Shown: one piece after another, positions 36,060 through 47,880 of the stretch
Layout of the letters: each line of letters opens with the position of its first letter
Position numbering within the stretch: the stretch's first letter is position 1
Assembly (NCBI GenBank): GCA_006384855.1
Contig: VCJN01002785.1
Location: 124,001-188,000 of the forward strand
Direction: 5' to 3'
DNA length: 64,000 nt
Source of the DNA: Tetraselmis striata
Taxonomy: Eukaryota; Chlorophyta; Chlorodendrophyceae; Chlorodendrales; Chlorodendraceae
Notes under the pieces: generated by a model
What the model was told of the DNA's origin: nothing
The model's input: only the letters and a program-made list of their open reading frames with translations
The model's database searches: none
Translations under genes and position numbers: made by a program

Positions 36060-39000
36060 TAAGTGTTGCTAAGTATTTATCCAGCGCTGAGCCGGCTAGT
36101 AAGATTAGTGGAGGCTGCGATGCCTTCCTTCACAAGTGTGAGTACTTGTTGTATGTGGCGGGGTTCCGGTAGTCTGCGATGAGGAGTCGTTGGTAGTGCC
36201 AGTTGGGCTAGGCCGGCTGGTGCTGGTGCTGGTGTTGTGCCCGCAGGTCGCCCCTCGGCAGGTACCTCAGTTGGCGTGGCCTTGATCTTCACGCACGCTA
36301 TCGAGACTGTCTTACGCCACTGCTCCGTTTTGTCACTCCCGCGGCGGGTGCCACCGATCATGCTGTGGTGGTGGGCGGTTAGCTGCAGGGTGAGAGTGTA
36401 GACTGGGCGTTGTTCGGCCCGAAAGGCGAGGGATGCTAGAGGGGTCTTTCGAGCCTTCTTACGCAAGCCATCGCTGTGCGTCGGAGCTTGTTGTGGCCAG
36501 TGTTGCCGCCGAGTTCTCCCGCCTCCCTTACCGTCTGGCTGATAGCATGACACCATAGGTAACTGGAAAATCAAGGGCGCCGTGACGGGGGGGAGAGACC
36601 CCGCCCAATATAAAGGAAGTTGGGTTCTCAAGTGTTGACGCATGCAATAGTCTTTTTTTAAACTTCTAATAAAATCCCTAAAATCCGGAACTAACAACCC
36701 CAAGTTATGACGGTGATACCCCCCACCGCGGGCACTCAACCAGCATATGTTCGACAGTCTCAGATTCACTTCCGCCACATGCATGGCAATGTTCAAGGAA
36801 CCGCTCAGGCATGGCATGAATCCGGGCCAATCGGCAGTGGGGAACACTCGGGTGCGTAATCGTATCATAATGTGCAGCCCGCAGCCGCAACCCCCGCATG
36901 GACACCCGCACTGTACTGCGGCGAAGGGTTTGACGCATAAGACAGGTGGACATGTACCCCAGGTATTATTACCGGCTAACAATGGCGAAGGGTTTGACGC
37001 ATAAGACAAGTGGACATGTACCCCAGGTTTTATTACGGGCTAACAATGTCGAAAAGTCGTAACGCGCCCACACCGATGCCTTACTAATTTAGCGGCATCG
37101 CGCGCGGCTAGTGACTTGCACTCAAGTGGAAGATGCGCCCCCTCACCTAGGCCTGCGTTAGACCTAGCTAGTCGATCTAACTACCCCACAGTCCCCGACG
37201 TCCGCGTGCTAGGGCACGCCCGACTTTGCTACTGATTTTCTAAATGGGTTGTACATGTATTCAAGTCGGATGCTTTCAGGAAGGCCCATATGGCGTGTTT
37301 ACCCTTCGAAACCCGGTTGTGTACTATGTGCCGCATACCTAAATCCGAGTTGATGACCGAACCCAAATACCTATATTCATTTACAATTGGTACCCGTTCC
37401 CCCCACAAGCTGTCATTGGGCAGCTTGTTCGCGTAATTAAGGGGTTAACGTTAACGCTAACATTAATGTTCGCGTTAACGCGGTGGTCTCGTCTCGTCGG
37501 AATATCGGCCTAATGCCATCACTCCACACTTAAGTATCCCAAACCCCGTATGATGATCCTCCCCCCAGTGCGAGGAGTGGGCGAACATGGCATGCAGGTT
37601 CTAGAACGAGCATGTGAGACCAACCGCGTCGTCCGCGTATAACAGACCTTGCACCCGTAGTGATTGCCTTGCCACTATTTCTTCCACGCTAATGTGTTCA
37701 CATCCTAGGTGTTCTACCCCATCGAATACACCGTTAATATATATGTTAAACAAGATGGGGAAAGCGGGGCACCCCTATCGGAGGCCACGCTCGATGGGTA
37801 TGGGGTTTGATAGTATGTTCCCGGGGCAACCCCTGTCTTATTAACCCGTACCATACTATATCCCTATATAAAAGTGTAATGAAAGTAAGCATATGACCCG
37901 TAACTCCTATACCTTGTATAATTTTCGCAATAAAATCTTACGATGTACGGTGCCATATATGCCTTCCTTAAGTCAATAAATCCCGCGTATGTGGGTAGAT
38001 CTAACGCTTGGCGACGAGCAACTGCAATATCGAACAAACTCGCGACTTGCATGAGGCCCTTCGTCTTATTCCGCATATAGCCCCCTTGCCAACGGCGGAT
38101 TGTCCCTTTGGCCTGGTAAACGTCATGCAAGCGTTTTTGCGTAACTACGGTCATAAGGATTTCATATCGGCACCCAGCATAATCGAAATGCCCCTCAAAT
38201 TGTCCATTACTGCGCCGTCGCCTTTTTGGGGCACCGATACTATGGCCGAGCTACGCCAATGCTGGCTGGGGGATATAGTTCTAAGTTAATATCCCGTTAA
38301 TTAATATGCCAGCAATGCCTTACCAAAAATGGCTATTCGGGGCGTATATCGCCAATTTTAAAGCCCAGGCACTAATGCCATCATGTCCCTGGGCCTTCTT
38401 ACTTTTTAAAGGCCTAAGAGCCTTGACTAGTTCCTCCCATGCTATAGGCCCATTAATCCCGTTTAATGCGAGGGCAATTTGTGGCGATGTATCGCCGCGG
38501 TGTTCCGACGCCGCAAGGTATGTCGCAAACCCCTTGTGCTAGGGGATGATGAGGGTCGCGCAGCAGCTCTCGATAGTGCCGCACCCAACGCGCATTGATT
38601 TCGTCGCCCGGCTCGTTGTCAAGTACCCCCGATACCCGAGCGCGTACTGGCTAGTCGCTTGCGCCCTCTAATGAACCCTGCCCCTTACGCAGAGAGAGCG
38701 CCCACTTCCAGAACTCCCGTCCCCCACCACCTTCTTAAAATCATGAACCGCTTTTTGCACGGCCCGCTACCTCTGGCGGCGGCGGTTATTCCGAGGTTTC
38801 GAGGCGTACTAGTGTCCGAACCCTATGCTGCCGTGCCGCAACAAAATGTGACAACGCTAGAGCGGCATTCCGAGGGGCCCTAGTCCCCCGGCACGCCATA
38901 AAGCCATGCGCCGACAATTAATCGCCCCTAGGATGGACCGTTGCATCGGCGGCCCTAAGCCACGACGCTTGGGCTTAGTAACAGCCCCTACCCCGCGCGC

Positions 39001-40200
39001 CGCCGACCATACTGCCCGGATGGGTTGGTCGGCGCCGGTCTCTAGGGACCACCCCCTACATGGCCCGAGGGTCCCGAGGGTCCCGAGGGCCCGCCGTCTA
39101 CATGTGGGCCATCTAGAGGGGCGAGCATCGCGATCGGATTAGCGGTAACGCGGTCGTGGAAGGGCTTCGGCCATTCAGGGGGAGAGTCGCCGTGGGCCGG
39201 TTTGGGAATGGACCTTGCAGACATGCGTTCATGCATGGGAGGTGGACATGTATCCTCACGGATGGCGCCCACAGGGAAAGAAGTTAGGCATGATAGGGAA
39301 AAGGTGTCCCAAGAGTAGTCCACCATGCCGAGGGCGAGAGCGGCCGGGGGGGGGGGGGGGGGGGGGGGTTGCGATGAAGTGGTCGAGAACGTGGCAGTTG
39401 CCCCTCCGGCAAGTGCCACGTTCGCGCGCCGATGCATCCCGAGGTCACATGGCCGGGAAGGCGCCGCCAACGCCAGAGTAGAGCCGCCAACTCCCTTTCA
39501 TCCATGTTTCACCCCCCCCCCCCCCCCCCACCACCACCACGATCAAATTCCTCAGATAACTCGTACGAAGCCGCGTCAACTCTCCGCGCATGCGGTCCCG
39601 ATACGGTTTTCCCTGTGAGCCGGTGGGCAAATATGCCGAGATAAATATAGTGGCCGCGGAGTCACTGCAACCGTTCCCATTAAGTCCAACATTGGTGGGG
39701 TGCGCCGACTGCCCGCGCCCGATACGGCGACAGGACCAACACACAACACCCACGTTCCGATGCAACGCGGTCACCGAGCGAATAGTAGTCGGAGTACCCA
39801 TTCATACGCACCCACATATCGGTCGCCCTAACCGTGGTCTCCTGAACGAGCATAACATCCACGGATCGCTCGATCAGCAGCGCGCCAACATCCTCCACCT
39901 TAGAGGACAACCCATTCACATTAAGCGTCGCAACGCACAGGTGGGCGGGCATGAGAGGGAAGGGGAAGGGCGAGGGGGGTGGCGGGCGGCGTGGCGATCC
40001 CAGTAGTACGAGCGGTGTCCCCGCAAGTACCACCCCCACCGGCTTGCAAAACGTTCTAAGCGCTCGCAGATATGCGCACCCTGACCTTGGGTATAATACA
40101 CATCAAAGCGAACTAGCCTAGCCCATCCCGCTGCACACACGATCGATCTTCGGAATGGCGGAGGGCCGACCGTTAAACGCCCTATCGACACGGTTCCAAA
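36060..40200 (-). mobile_element. Decayed non-LTR (LINE) retrotransposon with APE endonuclease and RT
   Basis: Read on the minus strand from about 40040 to 36060. An N-terminal APE-type endonuclease gives ATLNVNGLSSKVEDVGALL, then VMLVQETTV (39700-39960) and, in another frame, FISAYLPTGSQGKPYRDRM (about 39630). The reverse transcriptase follows with GFIDLRKAYMAP (about 37950), RGLR-stop-GCP (about 37790), LFNIYINGVFDG and QGLLYADDAVGL (YADD at 37628-37639). A C-terminal zinc-binding-like CHACGGSESETVEHMLVECP lies near 36720-36780. At least one nonsense codon and several frameshifts make it inactive. A 63-bp tandem duplication sits at about 36921-37048. Clade is not assigned. Confidence 0.82.
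37628..38154 (-). pseudogene. LINE reverse transcriptase domain fragment
   Basis: RT motif block with FIDLRKAY, a TAG in place of the conserved Gln of RGLRQGCP, and YADD. It would copy element RNA at a nicked target in an intact element. The TAG differs from CAG by one base. Confidence 0.75.
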
Positions 40201-40533
40201 AGGGAGTTAGTGGCAACGGGTCCCCCCAACATCACACACGACGTTCAACGTCCCTGGCCAGGCGCCCAACCGTCCAGGGGCAAACCCCCGTCACAATGAC
40301 GGCTGCACCCGGTGGCGCGCGGCTGCGCATATCGGGGCCAACCCTATCTACGACCGGAGCTACGGTAATGTAATACCAGGCGGAAAAACTCGGTAATGCG
40401 GTAGGGTCCTCGCAAACATTCCTTGTCGCGAGGTATACGGGTTACGGATCCCCGAGTCGCCTGCCAGACTGGGCCGACATCACGCGGCGAGTACCGCTCG
40501 GTTACGAACTAGTTTTTACTCGATGGGGCTAAG

Positions 40534-41157
40534 TCATGCCGGGTTGACTGCGGGCGGGCGGGTGGGCGGGTGGGCGGGCGGGCGGGGGGGGGCAATCTGT
40601 CCAGCCCATTCCTTCACGCGGTGCGTTAGCACCATGCTGATGTTGTTCTCCGGTGAGTCCTCGCTCACGTTGATGCCCGCGGTGGAGGTCTCGCAGTAGG
40701 TGTCCTGCAGCAGCCGGTCCACCTGCTCCTTAGCGTCGTTGAACACCTCCGGCGTGCCCGCCTCCCCGCCCCCCGCACCTGAGCTGGCAGGCGGGGCGGT
40801 CAGCTCATTCGATGTGGTGGATGGGGAGGGGGCAGGGGCGGAGAGCAGCAGGAACTTGAAGTACTGCTGCAGGTAGGGGATGGTGACGAAGACGCCGACA
40901 AAGGTGATGGAGGCGGTGGTCACGGCGTGCACGGCGGCGGCATGCATCCCCCAGTACTTGAGCAACGCGGCGGGGCTGCCCTGCGGCCCCGCGATCGCCA
41001 GCGCAGTGAGCCTGATGCAGACGCTGTTGAACATCACGAGCTTCCACTTGGAGAGCACTAGGCCGGACTTGGCCTCCCGCTTGGCGTCAAGCCACACGTT
41101 GTTGATGGTGGTCACGCGCCCGATGGCGGCGGCGGAGGACGAGGCGGTGCCCGGCAC
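40534..41157 (-). CDS. Uncharacterised membrane protein exon(s)
   Basis: A minus-strand frame of about 207 codons opens just after a possible acceptor (tgtgggtag) and ends at TGA 40534-40536. It encodes NVWLDAKREAKSGLVLSKWK, two hydrophobic segments (about LTALAIAGPQGSPAALLKYW and HAVTTASITFVGVFVTIPYL), a Ser/Pro/Gly linker, and ISMVLTHRVKEWAGQI before a proline tail encoded by a ggcgggtgggcgggc repeat. Codon use is GC-rich like the host genes. No in-frame ATG begins it, so it is an internal or last exon, or a truncated gene. No family recognised. Confidence 0.4.
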   Translation of the reverse strand: MPGTASSSAAAIGRVTTINNVWLDAKREAKSGLVLSKWKLVMFNSVCIRLTALAIAGPQGSPAALLKYWGMHAAAVHAVTTASITFVGVFVTIPYLQQYFKFLLLSAPAPSPSTTSNELTAPPASSGAGGGEAGTPEVFNDAKEQVDRLLQDTYCETSTAGINVSEDSPENNISMVLTHRVKEWAGQIAPPRPPAHPPTRPPAVNPA

Positions 41158-41159
41158 CT

Positions 41160-42028
41160 ACCCACAGCCCATGCTTCTGCGCGCGCGCTAGCAGGGAGGC
41201 GGCGCGCAAGGGGAGCACAGCCAGAGGGGTCCAGTGGCAGGAATGGGCTCCTACAACGTTTCTCCGACCATTCATAGATAGGGGGGAAATGACATCACCG
41301 ACGAATAACTTGTGGCGCGGCGACCGTTTTCCTTGTCGGGTAATCCGGAAGAATCCGCGCGATTTCTACATGGTAGTAGTTTCATTTACGAATGATAATT
41401 ACTGATAATTATGTCTAAGGACTAGGGCGATACTAAGTACTACCCTTTACTCTAGACCGTAGTACTTTACCTTCGCCCGACTCTGCTACCCCGTGACCCC
41501 GCATATAGAGCTCCCCCCCCCCCCCCCCCCTCCCCCCTCAAACCTTGAGGGCCATTATATAGGGAGCGATGGATGGAGCTAAGTCCTGCCCCTGATGGAG
41601 CGACCTCTAGTTTTCGACCGTATATTAGGGTTGCTGTGGATGGCGTCGAAAATGACGAGGGTGATTTCGAAAATGACATGCACTCGGGCAATGCCGCCTG
41701 CGTCGTCGGCATGCCATCGTGGCATCTTTCTGTGTCAGCGCCACGACAGTATTGGCGCCACCCTGTCACACGGGCGCGCGCACGGTACTCGTAGCCGGCG
41801 ATCTCAGCAGCCCCCCCCCCCCCCCCCCGGCCCCACCTACACATCCGGGCTAGTAAGTTGTGCATTTACCTGCTTGTCGTTTCATCTCACTCTGTCCGCT
41901 GCTGCCCTGACCGTCAGTCGAACGGCACCGACCAGCCGCTGCCACTGAGCCTTGCCTGTGCGATCTCTGGTGGCCTGTCGCCGTATTTGCCCGCTCCGAC
42001 CATTGAGTCAGGCACGTCAGAGAAAACG
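41160..42028. other. Intergenic with two poly-C runs
   Basis: AT-rich at 41270-41460, poly-C at about 41513-41530 and 41809-41828. The frames at 41467-41865 have no recognised domain. Confidence 0.5.
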
Positions 42029-45000
42029 ATGGCCGCCTGTCGCGCCACCTTCCTGCCCAGCAGCTCTGCGCATTCGGGCCAACTGGGCAGGTTGCAACCC
42101 AGCCGTCGCCCGAGATGCCTCCGGGCCTTCACTTTCTGCGAGGCTAGCGGCTCCGGAAGGCGCGTTCTCGTGCTTGGCGGCACCGGCCGAGTCGGTTCGT
42201 CCACGGCCTCGGCGCTGCTTCAACTGGAGGTGACCGTCGCCCGCTGTGTGCACCCCCCCCCCCCCCCCCCCCCCCCCCCACCCCCCACCCCCGCCTCTAA
42301 GCTGCTGCATGGTGGAGCAGGAGGGTGGTACTATACTTTGAAGTTTGGATGCTAAAGTGGCTTGCCGTCCTGGGCGGGCAGTGCAAGCCGGAGGTGGCGC
42401 TCGGAGGCCGGAAGGAGTCCAGCTACTCGGCATGCCTGGTGAGCATCCGGTGATTGGCACCGCACTTGGATGGATTGCGCCGCTTTCAACCTCGGAGGCG
42501 CACTTCCTGGAAAGGGCCCGGGTATGCCTCCGGCTCTCGCACGGTATTGAAAGCCCATTGGGTACTGTCTGTTCTCTCCAGGAGCGGAGGCCGGAGCTGA
42601 AGGCTGCGCCGTTCGTGCAGTGTGACATCAACGACAAACAATCCCTAGCGGTGAGCAGCTGTGCCTCTTGGCGGGCGCGGCGTCGGCGTAGCTCCCGCCC
42701 ATCCCGAACCCCTCATGGGAAGCGGACGGCGCAGTGAGGGGAGTCATGTGGGCTTGTGTTCGCGCAGGCGGCGATGGATGGCATCGACCTGGTGGTACAT
42801 GCAGCCGGGCCATTCCAGCGCAAGGTGAGAGGCGTGTGCATGCCTGTGGTGTCTGAATTGCAATGCGGCCCAGAGCCACTGCGATATAAGGGGTCATGCT
42901 CCACGCTACGACCCTGCAGGAGGATCTACTTGTGCTGGAAACATGCCTGGAGACCAAAACGCCGTACATGGACATCTGCGACGATTCGGACTACTCCCGC
43001 AAGGTCAAGGCGCAGCACGAGGCCGCCGTGGCTGCAGGCGTGCCGGCCATCACCACAGCAGGCATCTACCCTGGCGTCAGCAACGTCATGGCGGCGCACA
43101 TGATCTCCTCGGCGCGCAAGGAGTACGACAAAGACGGGAACTACGTGGGCCGCGATGGAGGTCCGCCGTGCGCCCGAGCGTGGCGCATCATCAGTCTGCT
43201 GGCAGCCACTGCATGCGCGCATATGCCTTTGCCAGCATGCAAGCCCGATAGGCAGTACTATGAAGCTATGATTCCCATCACGGACCACCCGACGCCTGCT
43301 AAGCCCATAATGTGCACGCCGCCCAGACGCCTTGGTTAACCCCACACGAGTGCTGTACTCGTACTTTACGGCTGGAACCGGCGGAGCGGGCCCCACCATC
43401 CTGGAGACCAGCTTCCTGCTGGCGGGCGAGGATGTCACTGCGTACAAGGTGCGGCGATGTCACGCTGCATCGTGGCACTGCAAGGCCGACAGGGGGCCGC
43501 ACAGGGGGTCTAGGCTGGGCATGCCTGTGCGACTCTTTGTGTGGACGCATACGGCAGATAGCCATGACTGTATTCTTCTCTGTGCCTCACCTCAGGATGG
43601 AAAGCCTGTGGTGGTGCCACCCATCTCAGGGCGTAGGGCCGTTGACTTCGGCCCGGGTGAGGCGCTCCCCCCCCCCCCCCCCCCCTTTCCTTCTCCCAAC
43701 AACCTCGACCCCTCCTCAACGCTCCCTTGCCCAGTTGAGTCACTTGCTAGGCCCTAGAAGTAGACCAGCGCCCACCAGTTGGTGACCCCCTGCAACCGTG
43801 CTGGCACAGGCGTCGGCAGGAAGAGCGTATACCTGTACAATCTCCCAGAGATCGCGTCAACGCACAAGTATTTGGGCGTGCCTTCTGTGAGCGCCCGGTT
43901 CGGCACCTCGGAGCTGTGGAACTGGGCCATGGTGGCGGTGGCGCGCCTGGCGCCCAAGAGTACGCGCCCGTGCAGGCATCCCTGGGATCCACCGCTGCTG
44001 CTGCCGCTGCTTTACCCTGGCGGATTGCTGATGGGGTCCGCTGGCTGGTGATGCTTTGCTGGGCAGGCATGCTGGAGAACCGCGAGGCTGTGTCAAAGTT
44101 TGCAGCGCTCTCTGATCCTCTGGTGCGCGCTGTCGACAAGATCGTGGGCGAGAAAGTGGTGAGCCGAGCGACGGTGCAGCGGATCAACCCCCCCCCCCCC
44201 CCCCCCCCCCCCAAAACACCAAACTCCCTAAAGATAATACACTGCCACCACATCCCTACATCTGGGCGCGTTCCCACACACGCCACCCTTTATTTCATGC
44301 TTTGGGGGTCCAGGCTGCAAAACTCAATTTAGCCGAGCTCGAATTATCGTTCCCGGCTTGCCCGTCGCAGTTTCTGGGTCTCTGGTTTGGGGCATGCGCA
44401 TGCCTGCACGCTGCCACGCTCTCCCAGAAACAGCACGTCTCACATCTTCCTACTTTTCCCTGCAGTCAATGAAGATTGAGGTGGACTTCACGGACGGCAC
44501 CAGCGTCTGCGGCCTGTACACTCACAAGTACCTGTCGGTGTGCCCCTGCCCTCAGACCTCCCCCTTCCCCTTTCCTTTTCCTCCTCCATCCTTCGCCCCA
44601 GTACTGATCACCACCAGCATATGCACACACAATATTGTGAATACCTGGACGTCCAGTGATAGAAACACAACTCGCCTGCCAGGGGTCAAATATAGAGGGA
44701 AACGAAACCACACGTATGTTCCTGTATTTCGCATGCAATCCCCATGCAAGGTCTTTTTTCCTGCAATACATACAGTTACAGAGGCCGACCTAGCCGCCGA
44801 ATCTCAGAGCTGCCATGGGAACACGCTCCCACCTAGCCGGCTCGTAATAGTTACAAGCGCCGACGTGTCGCCACTTGCCTGCGGGACCCACAATTTCTCA
44901 CCTTCGAGAAGGTCTCTAGCTGTTCACCCAAATGGGATGCCGTGCTTCCCCCAAACCACCTACAGCTTCATGTAATGTCGCTCTCTCCCTCCCTCTCTCT

Positions 45001-46097
45001 CTCTCTCTCTCTCTCTACGGATGCCAACGCGCCCACAGATAGTACATATAACAATATAGATAATGGTAGAGATAAAAAAGAGAGCTTTACTACTGTAGGC
45101 CGGTAAAAGCAGTACATGTCCCCGTACAGACTGCGCAAGTTTTTCGCAGGTCGCTGAATATTAGTGACGTAACACCCTCAAACTGTTTATTTGACTGGGC
45201 TTGGCCTGGAGCAGCAAAGCTATCGATCCCCTTTAATTGCATTTCCAGTGCAAGGTTGTAAAGCGCCAGAAATGCGATACACACAGATGCACGTACTCAC
45301 ACCAATAGTAATTGACATGTGTTGAGCCGACATGCCGCCGCGCGCAAGAGTATATAGTTTCTGTAATTTCTGTCCCCGACATGGCACAACTTCACCGACC
45401 GGCGTAGAGATTGGCTGTCAAACCCATTTCTGACCCTAAACCTTAATTTAGCCCTACTCACAATGCACCGTTTGCCTCGGGGCACAACAGTCTGCTTTAC
45501 TGTTTTATGAGCATTAATTGTGTGTGCCAGACCGTGCCTCATCGGTGACTGAGGGAAACAGTGATAATTCCGGGTATGTGTGCTGCTGCTCTAGCCACGA
45601 CCAGTCAATGGTTGGGCTTCCACATTCAGTGCACGGCGGGGTGGGGGGGGGGGGGGGGGGGGGACAGTGGTCAGTGGCACAGCATTCCTGCAGCATGGCA
45701 AGAGGGCCTCATGAGCACAGCCTTCTGACCTGTGTGTGTGCGACTACCCTGCGCAGGAGTCGGTTGGATTGAGCACGGCGGCGTTTGCCAACGCCATGCT
45801 CAACGGGGAGACTGAGCCCGGGGTCTGGTTCCCGGAGGAGCCGCAGGCAGTGAAGGTGGGCGCTGCTGCCCCGCCGCGCCCCTTTGCTGCTGCTATGGAG
45901 GTGACAGGCTGCCGGCATGCGCCTGCCGACTGACCCCCACCCCCCCGCCCTTCCATCGCCGGCCCTGTGGTGCCCCCCAGGCCCGCATGCAGCTGCTGGA
46001 GCTGGCGTCCCGCGGCTGCTTTCGGTTTGGGTTGAATAAAGCCTTCTGGGAGATCGAGGGCGACCCCATCCAGCTAGGCATGGGCATGTACCTGTGA
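42029..46097 (+). CDS. Saccharopine dehydrogenase-like NAD(P)-binding oxidoreductase
   Basis: Twelve exons: 42029-42229, 42382-42438, 42582-42650, 42768-42824, 42920-43160, 43327-43448, 43596-43656, 43810-43959, 44067-44158, 44466-44537, 45757-45855, 45981-46097. All phases join, giving 445 residues ending in TGA. A Ser/Arg-rich leader (1-40) suggests plastid or mitochondrial import. The Rossmann GxxGxxG is RRVLVLGGTGRVGSST (about 43-58), followed by VALGGRKE, FVQCDINDKQSL, GIDLVVHAAGPFQRK, TPYMDICDDSDYSR and AGIYPGVSNVMAAHM. The C-terminal half has YSYFTAGTGGAGPT and LNKAFWEIEGDP. The family is the Sacchrp_dh_NADP group; many algal/plant members have no proven substrate, so lysine catabolism should not be assumed. 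Intron 10 is 1.2 kb and full of repeats. Confidence 0.9.
42253..42279 (+). repeat. Poly-C tract, SDH-like intron 1
   Basis: 27 consecutive C starting 23 nt after the donor at 42230. Confidence 0.9.
43667..43685 (+). repeat. Poly-C tract, SDH-like intron 7
   Basis: 19 consecutive C starting 10 nt after the donor at 43657. Confidence 0.9.
44188..44212 (+). repeat. Poly-C tract, SDH-like intron 9
   Basis: 25 consecutive C starting 29 nt after the donor at 44159. Confidence 0.9.
44600..45663 (+). repeat. Repeat cluster inside SDH-like intron 10
   Basis: The intron holds, in order, a dispersed-repeat tail (cacctacagcttcatgtaat and a CT run, 44948-45015; related to 17956-18012), the second copy of the 15080-15230 repeat (45365-45510) and a 21-nt poly-G (45643-45663). 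Other introns of this gene are about 90-310 bp, so this one was enlarged by insertions. Confidence 0.65.
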
Positions 46098-46249
46098 GCG
46101 AGACACCTGTTCCACTGCAGGCCCAATGCCCTGGCAATAGAGAATGCCCACCGCTTTCATAGACAAGCAATGGGCTGCTGTCATTTAAAATGCAAATATC
46201 GGCCTTGGTGCCTCAGTTTTTTCTTGCGGAGCTTCTGTGCGCAGAGTTT

Positions 46250-46284
<35 letters not shown>

Positions 46285-46725
46285 ACGCCTTCGGGGTGAA
46301 TTCTGCCTGGCTGGTTACGCGGCTGTGTACAGGCTTTAATTGCTTCACATCAGTGACATAACTATAATGACAGCATACAGCAATAACCATGCCTTGCTCC
46401 CGCCTCGTTTTGATCCTTTATGGAGAGAGTTCACTAGTAGGGCAGGGGATACATACGCCGCGCCGCTACTTGTGCAGCCAGTCGCAAATCCTCAAGCCGC
46501 AAATAATCCGCCAGTTCACGGTTACGGCTCAATATTACAACACCGTGTTGAGTAGTAAGCGACTACGACTACTACTCGCTAGCCGCAACCGTAAATTCGT
46601 ATCGGGTACCCGTACGATTATTTGCGGTTACGGCCGAAAATGAAATATGCAGCTTAAAACCGGTACAGTGACACTACCCCCATAGTGAACACCCCTATAG
46701 TGAACGTACCCCTATAGTAAAGGGT
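46098..46725. other. SDH-like 3' flank
   Basis: (CT)n at 46246-46281, then AT-rich sequence with agtgaac(a/g)ccctatag words duplicated near 46684-46718. No gene. Confidence 0.5.
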
Positions 46726-47440
46726 GTGAGGGTGTCCAGATCCTCACGGACCCGTCGGTGCTTGTTTCTCTCCCGAAGGGCAGCGACGGGCGGCCTGCCG
46801 ATGTTGGGCTTTTTGGGTATGGCGGTATCCGCGGAAACACGGTTGCTGTCGATATCACCATTGCCCCTATCCTCGGCGTGTCAACCTCGGATCCAACGAC
46901 TGCTTTGCGGGCTGCTGAGCGCCACAAAATCCAGAAGTATGACGAGGGTGTCCGAAACGCCGCCAGCATGCTTCGCTTTGTTCCTTTCGCCGTTTCCGAG
47001 TTTGGCTCGCTGGCCCCGCACGCCGAGGCTTTCTTGGTGGAGCTCGCGAAAGCTAGCCACGCACACACTGGCCAAAAAATCGGCCAGCTCTTGTCTGCGT
47101 GGCGCCGCCGTTTCTCCTTGCTCATCAAAGCAACATGGCACATGCAGACAACGTTCTTGGCGGGGTCGCGCCCGCGCGTGCGGCACGTGATGGTGCTCCT
47201 GCGCCTGCGTCGCGTCGCTCATCGGCGTGCATGTATTGCTACGGCCCGGGTCATTGGGTGCAAGCGTCCTCGCCGCGGCTGATAGCCTACCTCGGGGCGG
47301 TGGTCCCTGCGGTTCCTGGCGGCTTGGCGACTTATTCGTGGTTCCCTTGGCTCCTCCTTGGTTCTTGACTCCCTTGCCTCCTGCTCGACTTTGGTTTCAT
47401 GCTTGTGTCTCTCTTTTGCTAGCAACCTTTCATATATAGT
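46726..47440 (+). pseudogene. Retroelement C-terminal coding fragment, nuclease-like tail plus broken zinc knuckle
   Basis: The plus-strand reading RPADVGLFGYGGIRGNTVAV, DITIAPILG, then RAAERHKIQKYDEG and LRFVPFAVSEFGSLAPHAEAFLVELA is a pattern seen at the end of RT-bearing retroelement proteins, where the D-x-T after a beta-strand resembles a nuclease core. A following frame has ACMYCYGPGHWVQAS, a knuckle-like C-x2-C-x4-H with Ser in place of the last Cys. About 47160-47440 is present in reverse at 61045-61320. No start or RT is linked to it here. Family name is not asserted. Confidence 0.45.
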
Positions 47441-47679
47441 TGTTGTTAGTTATGTTTGTAGTGCGCATTTGTTCAAGCCCTGGTGTAATAAAGTCATTGT
47501 AGCACTTCTTTTAGTGACGGGTGGGTTTATACCGATTATACTGATTAATATATGGCCTTTCTGCAATTTCAAAGTTGAGTCTGGGCTGCCAAAAAGGTCG
47601 CGCAGGCTGTTTTACACTGTCAAGAGCCGAAATTGGCAGGAAGGTAAAGTAAAAGCGTGGAGGGAAAACGGAGTCAGGG

Positions 47680-47880
47680 GGGGCGCTGCGTGTAACGCAG
47701 CGAAAAATGGAAGATGGCAGGCTCCGCTGTTATGGCTGCTTTTATGTATACTCGTGCTGCACCTACCCAAAAAGGGCGCAATGACAGGTGCTTAGTTCCC
47801 GTACCACTGAGCAGCACTTGTAGCTGAAAAGCGGTTAGGTCAAGGGAGGAAACCCCATAAACTAGTTTAGATCATTTCAA
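47680..47880 (+). repeat. Direct repeat, left end of the recombinase element
   Basis: Runs from gctgcgtgtaacgcagcgaa through atggctgcttttatgt and gctgaaaagcggttaggtca to ccataaactagtttagatca. The right copy is at 50655-50858, about 90% identical by eye, in the same orientation. Confidence 0.85.

Noticed and set aside
36077..37009. 310-codon minus-strand frame
   Set aside because: It lies within the LINE 3' region in a different frame from the CHACGG zinc motif; long chance frame in GC-rich sequence.
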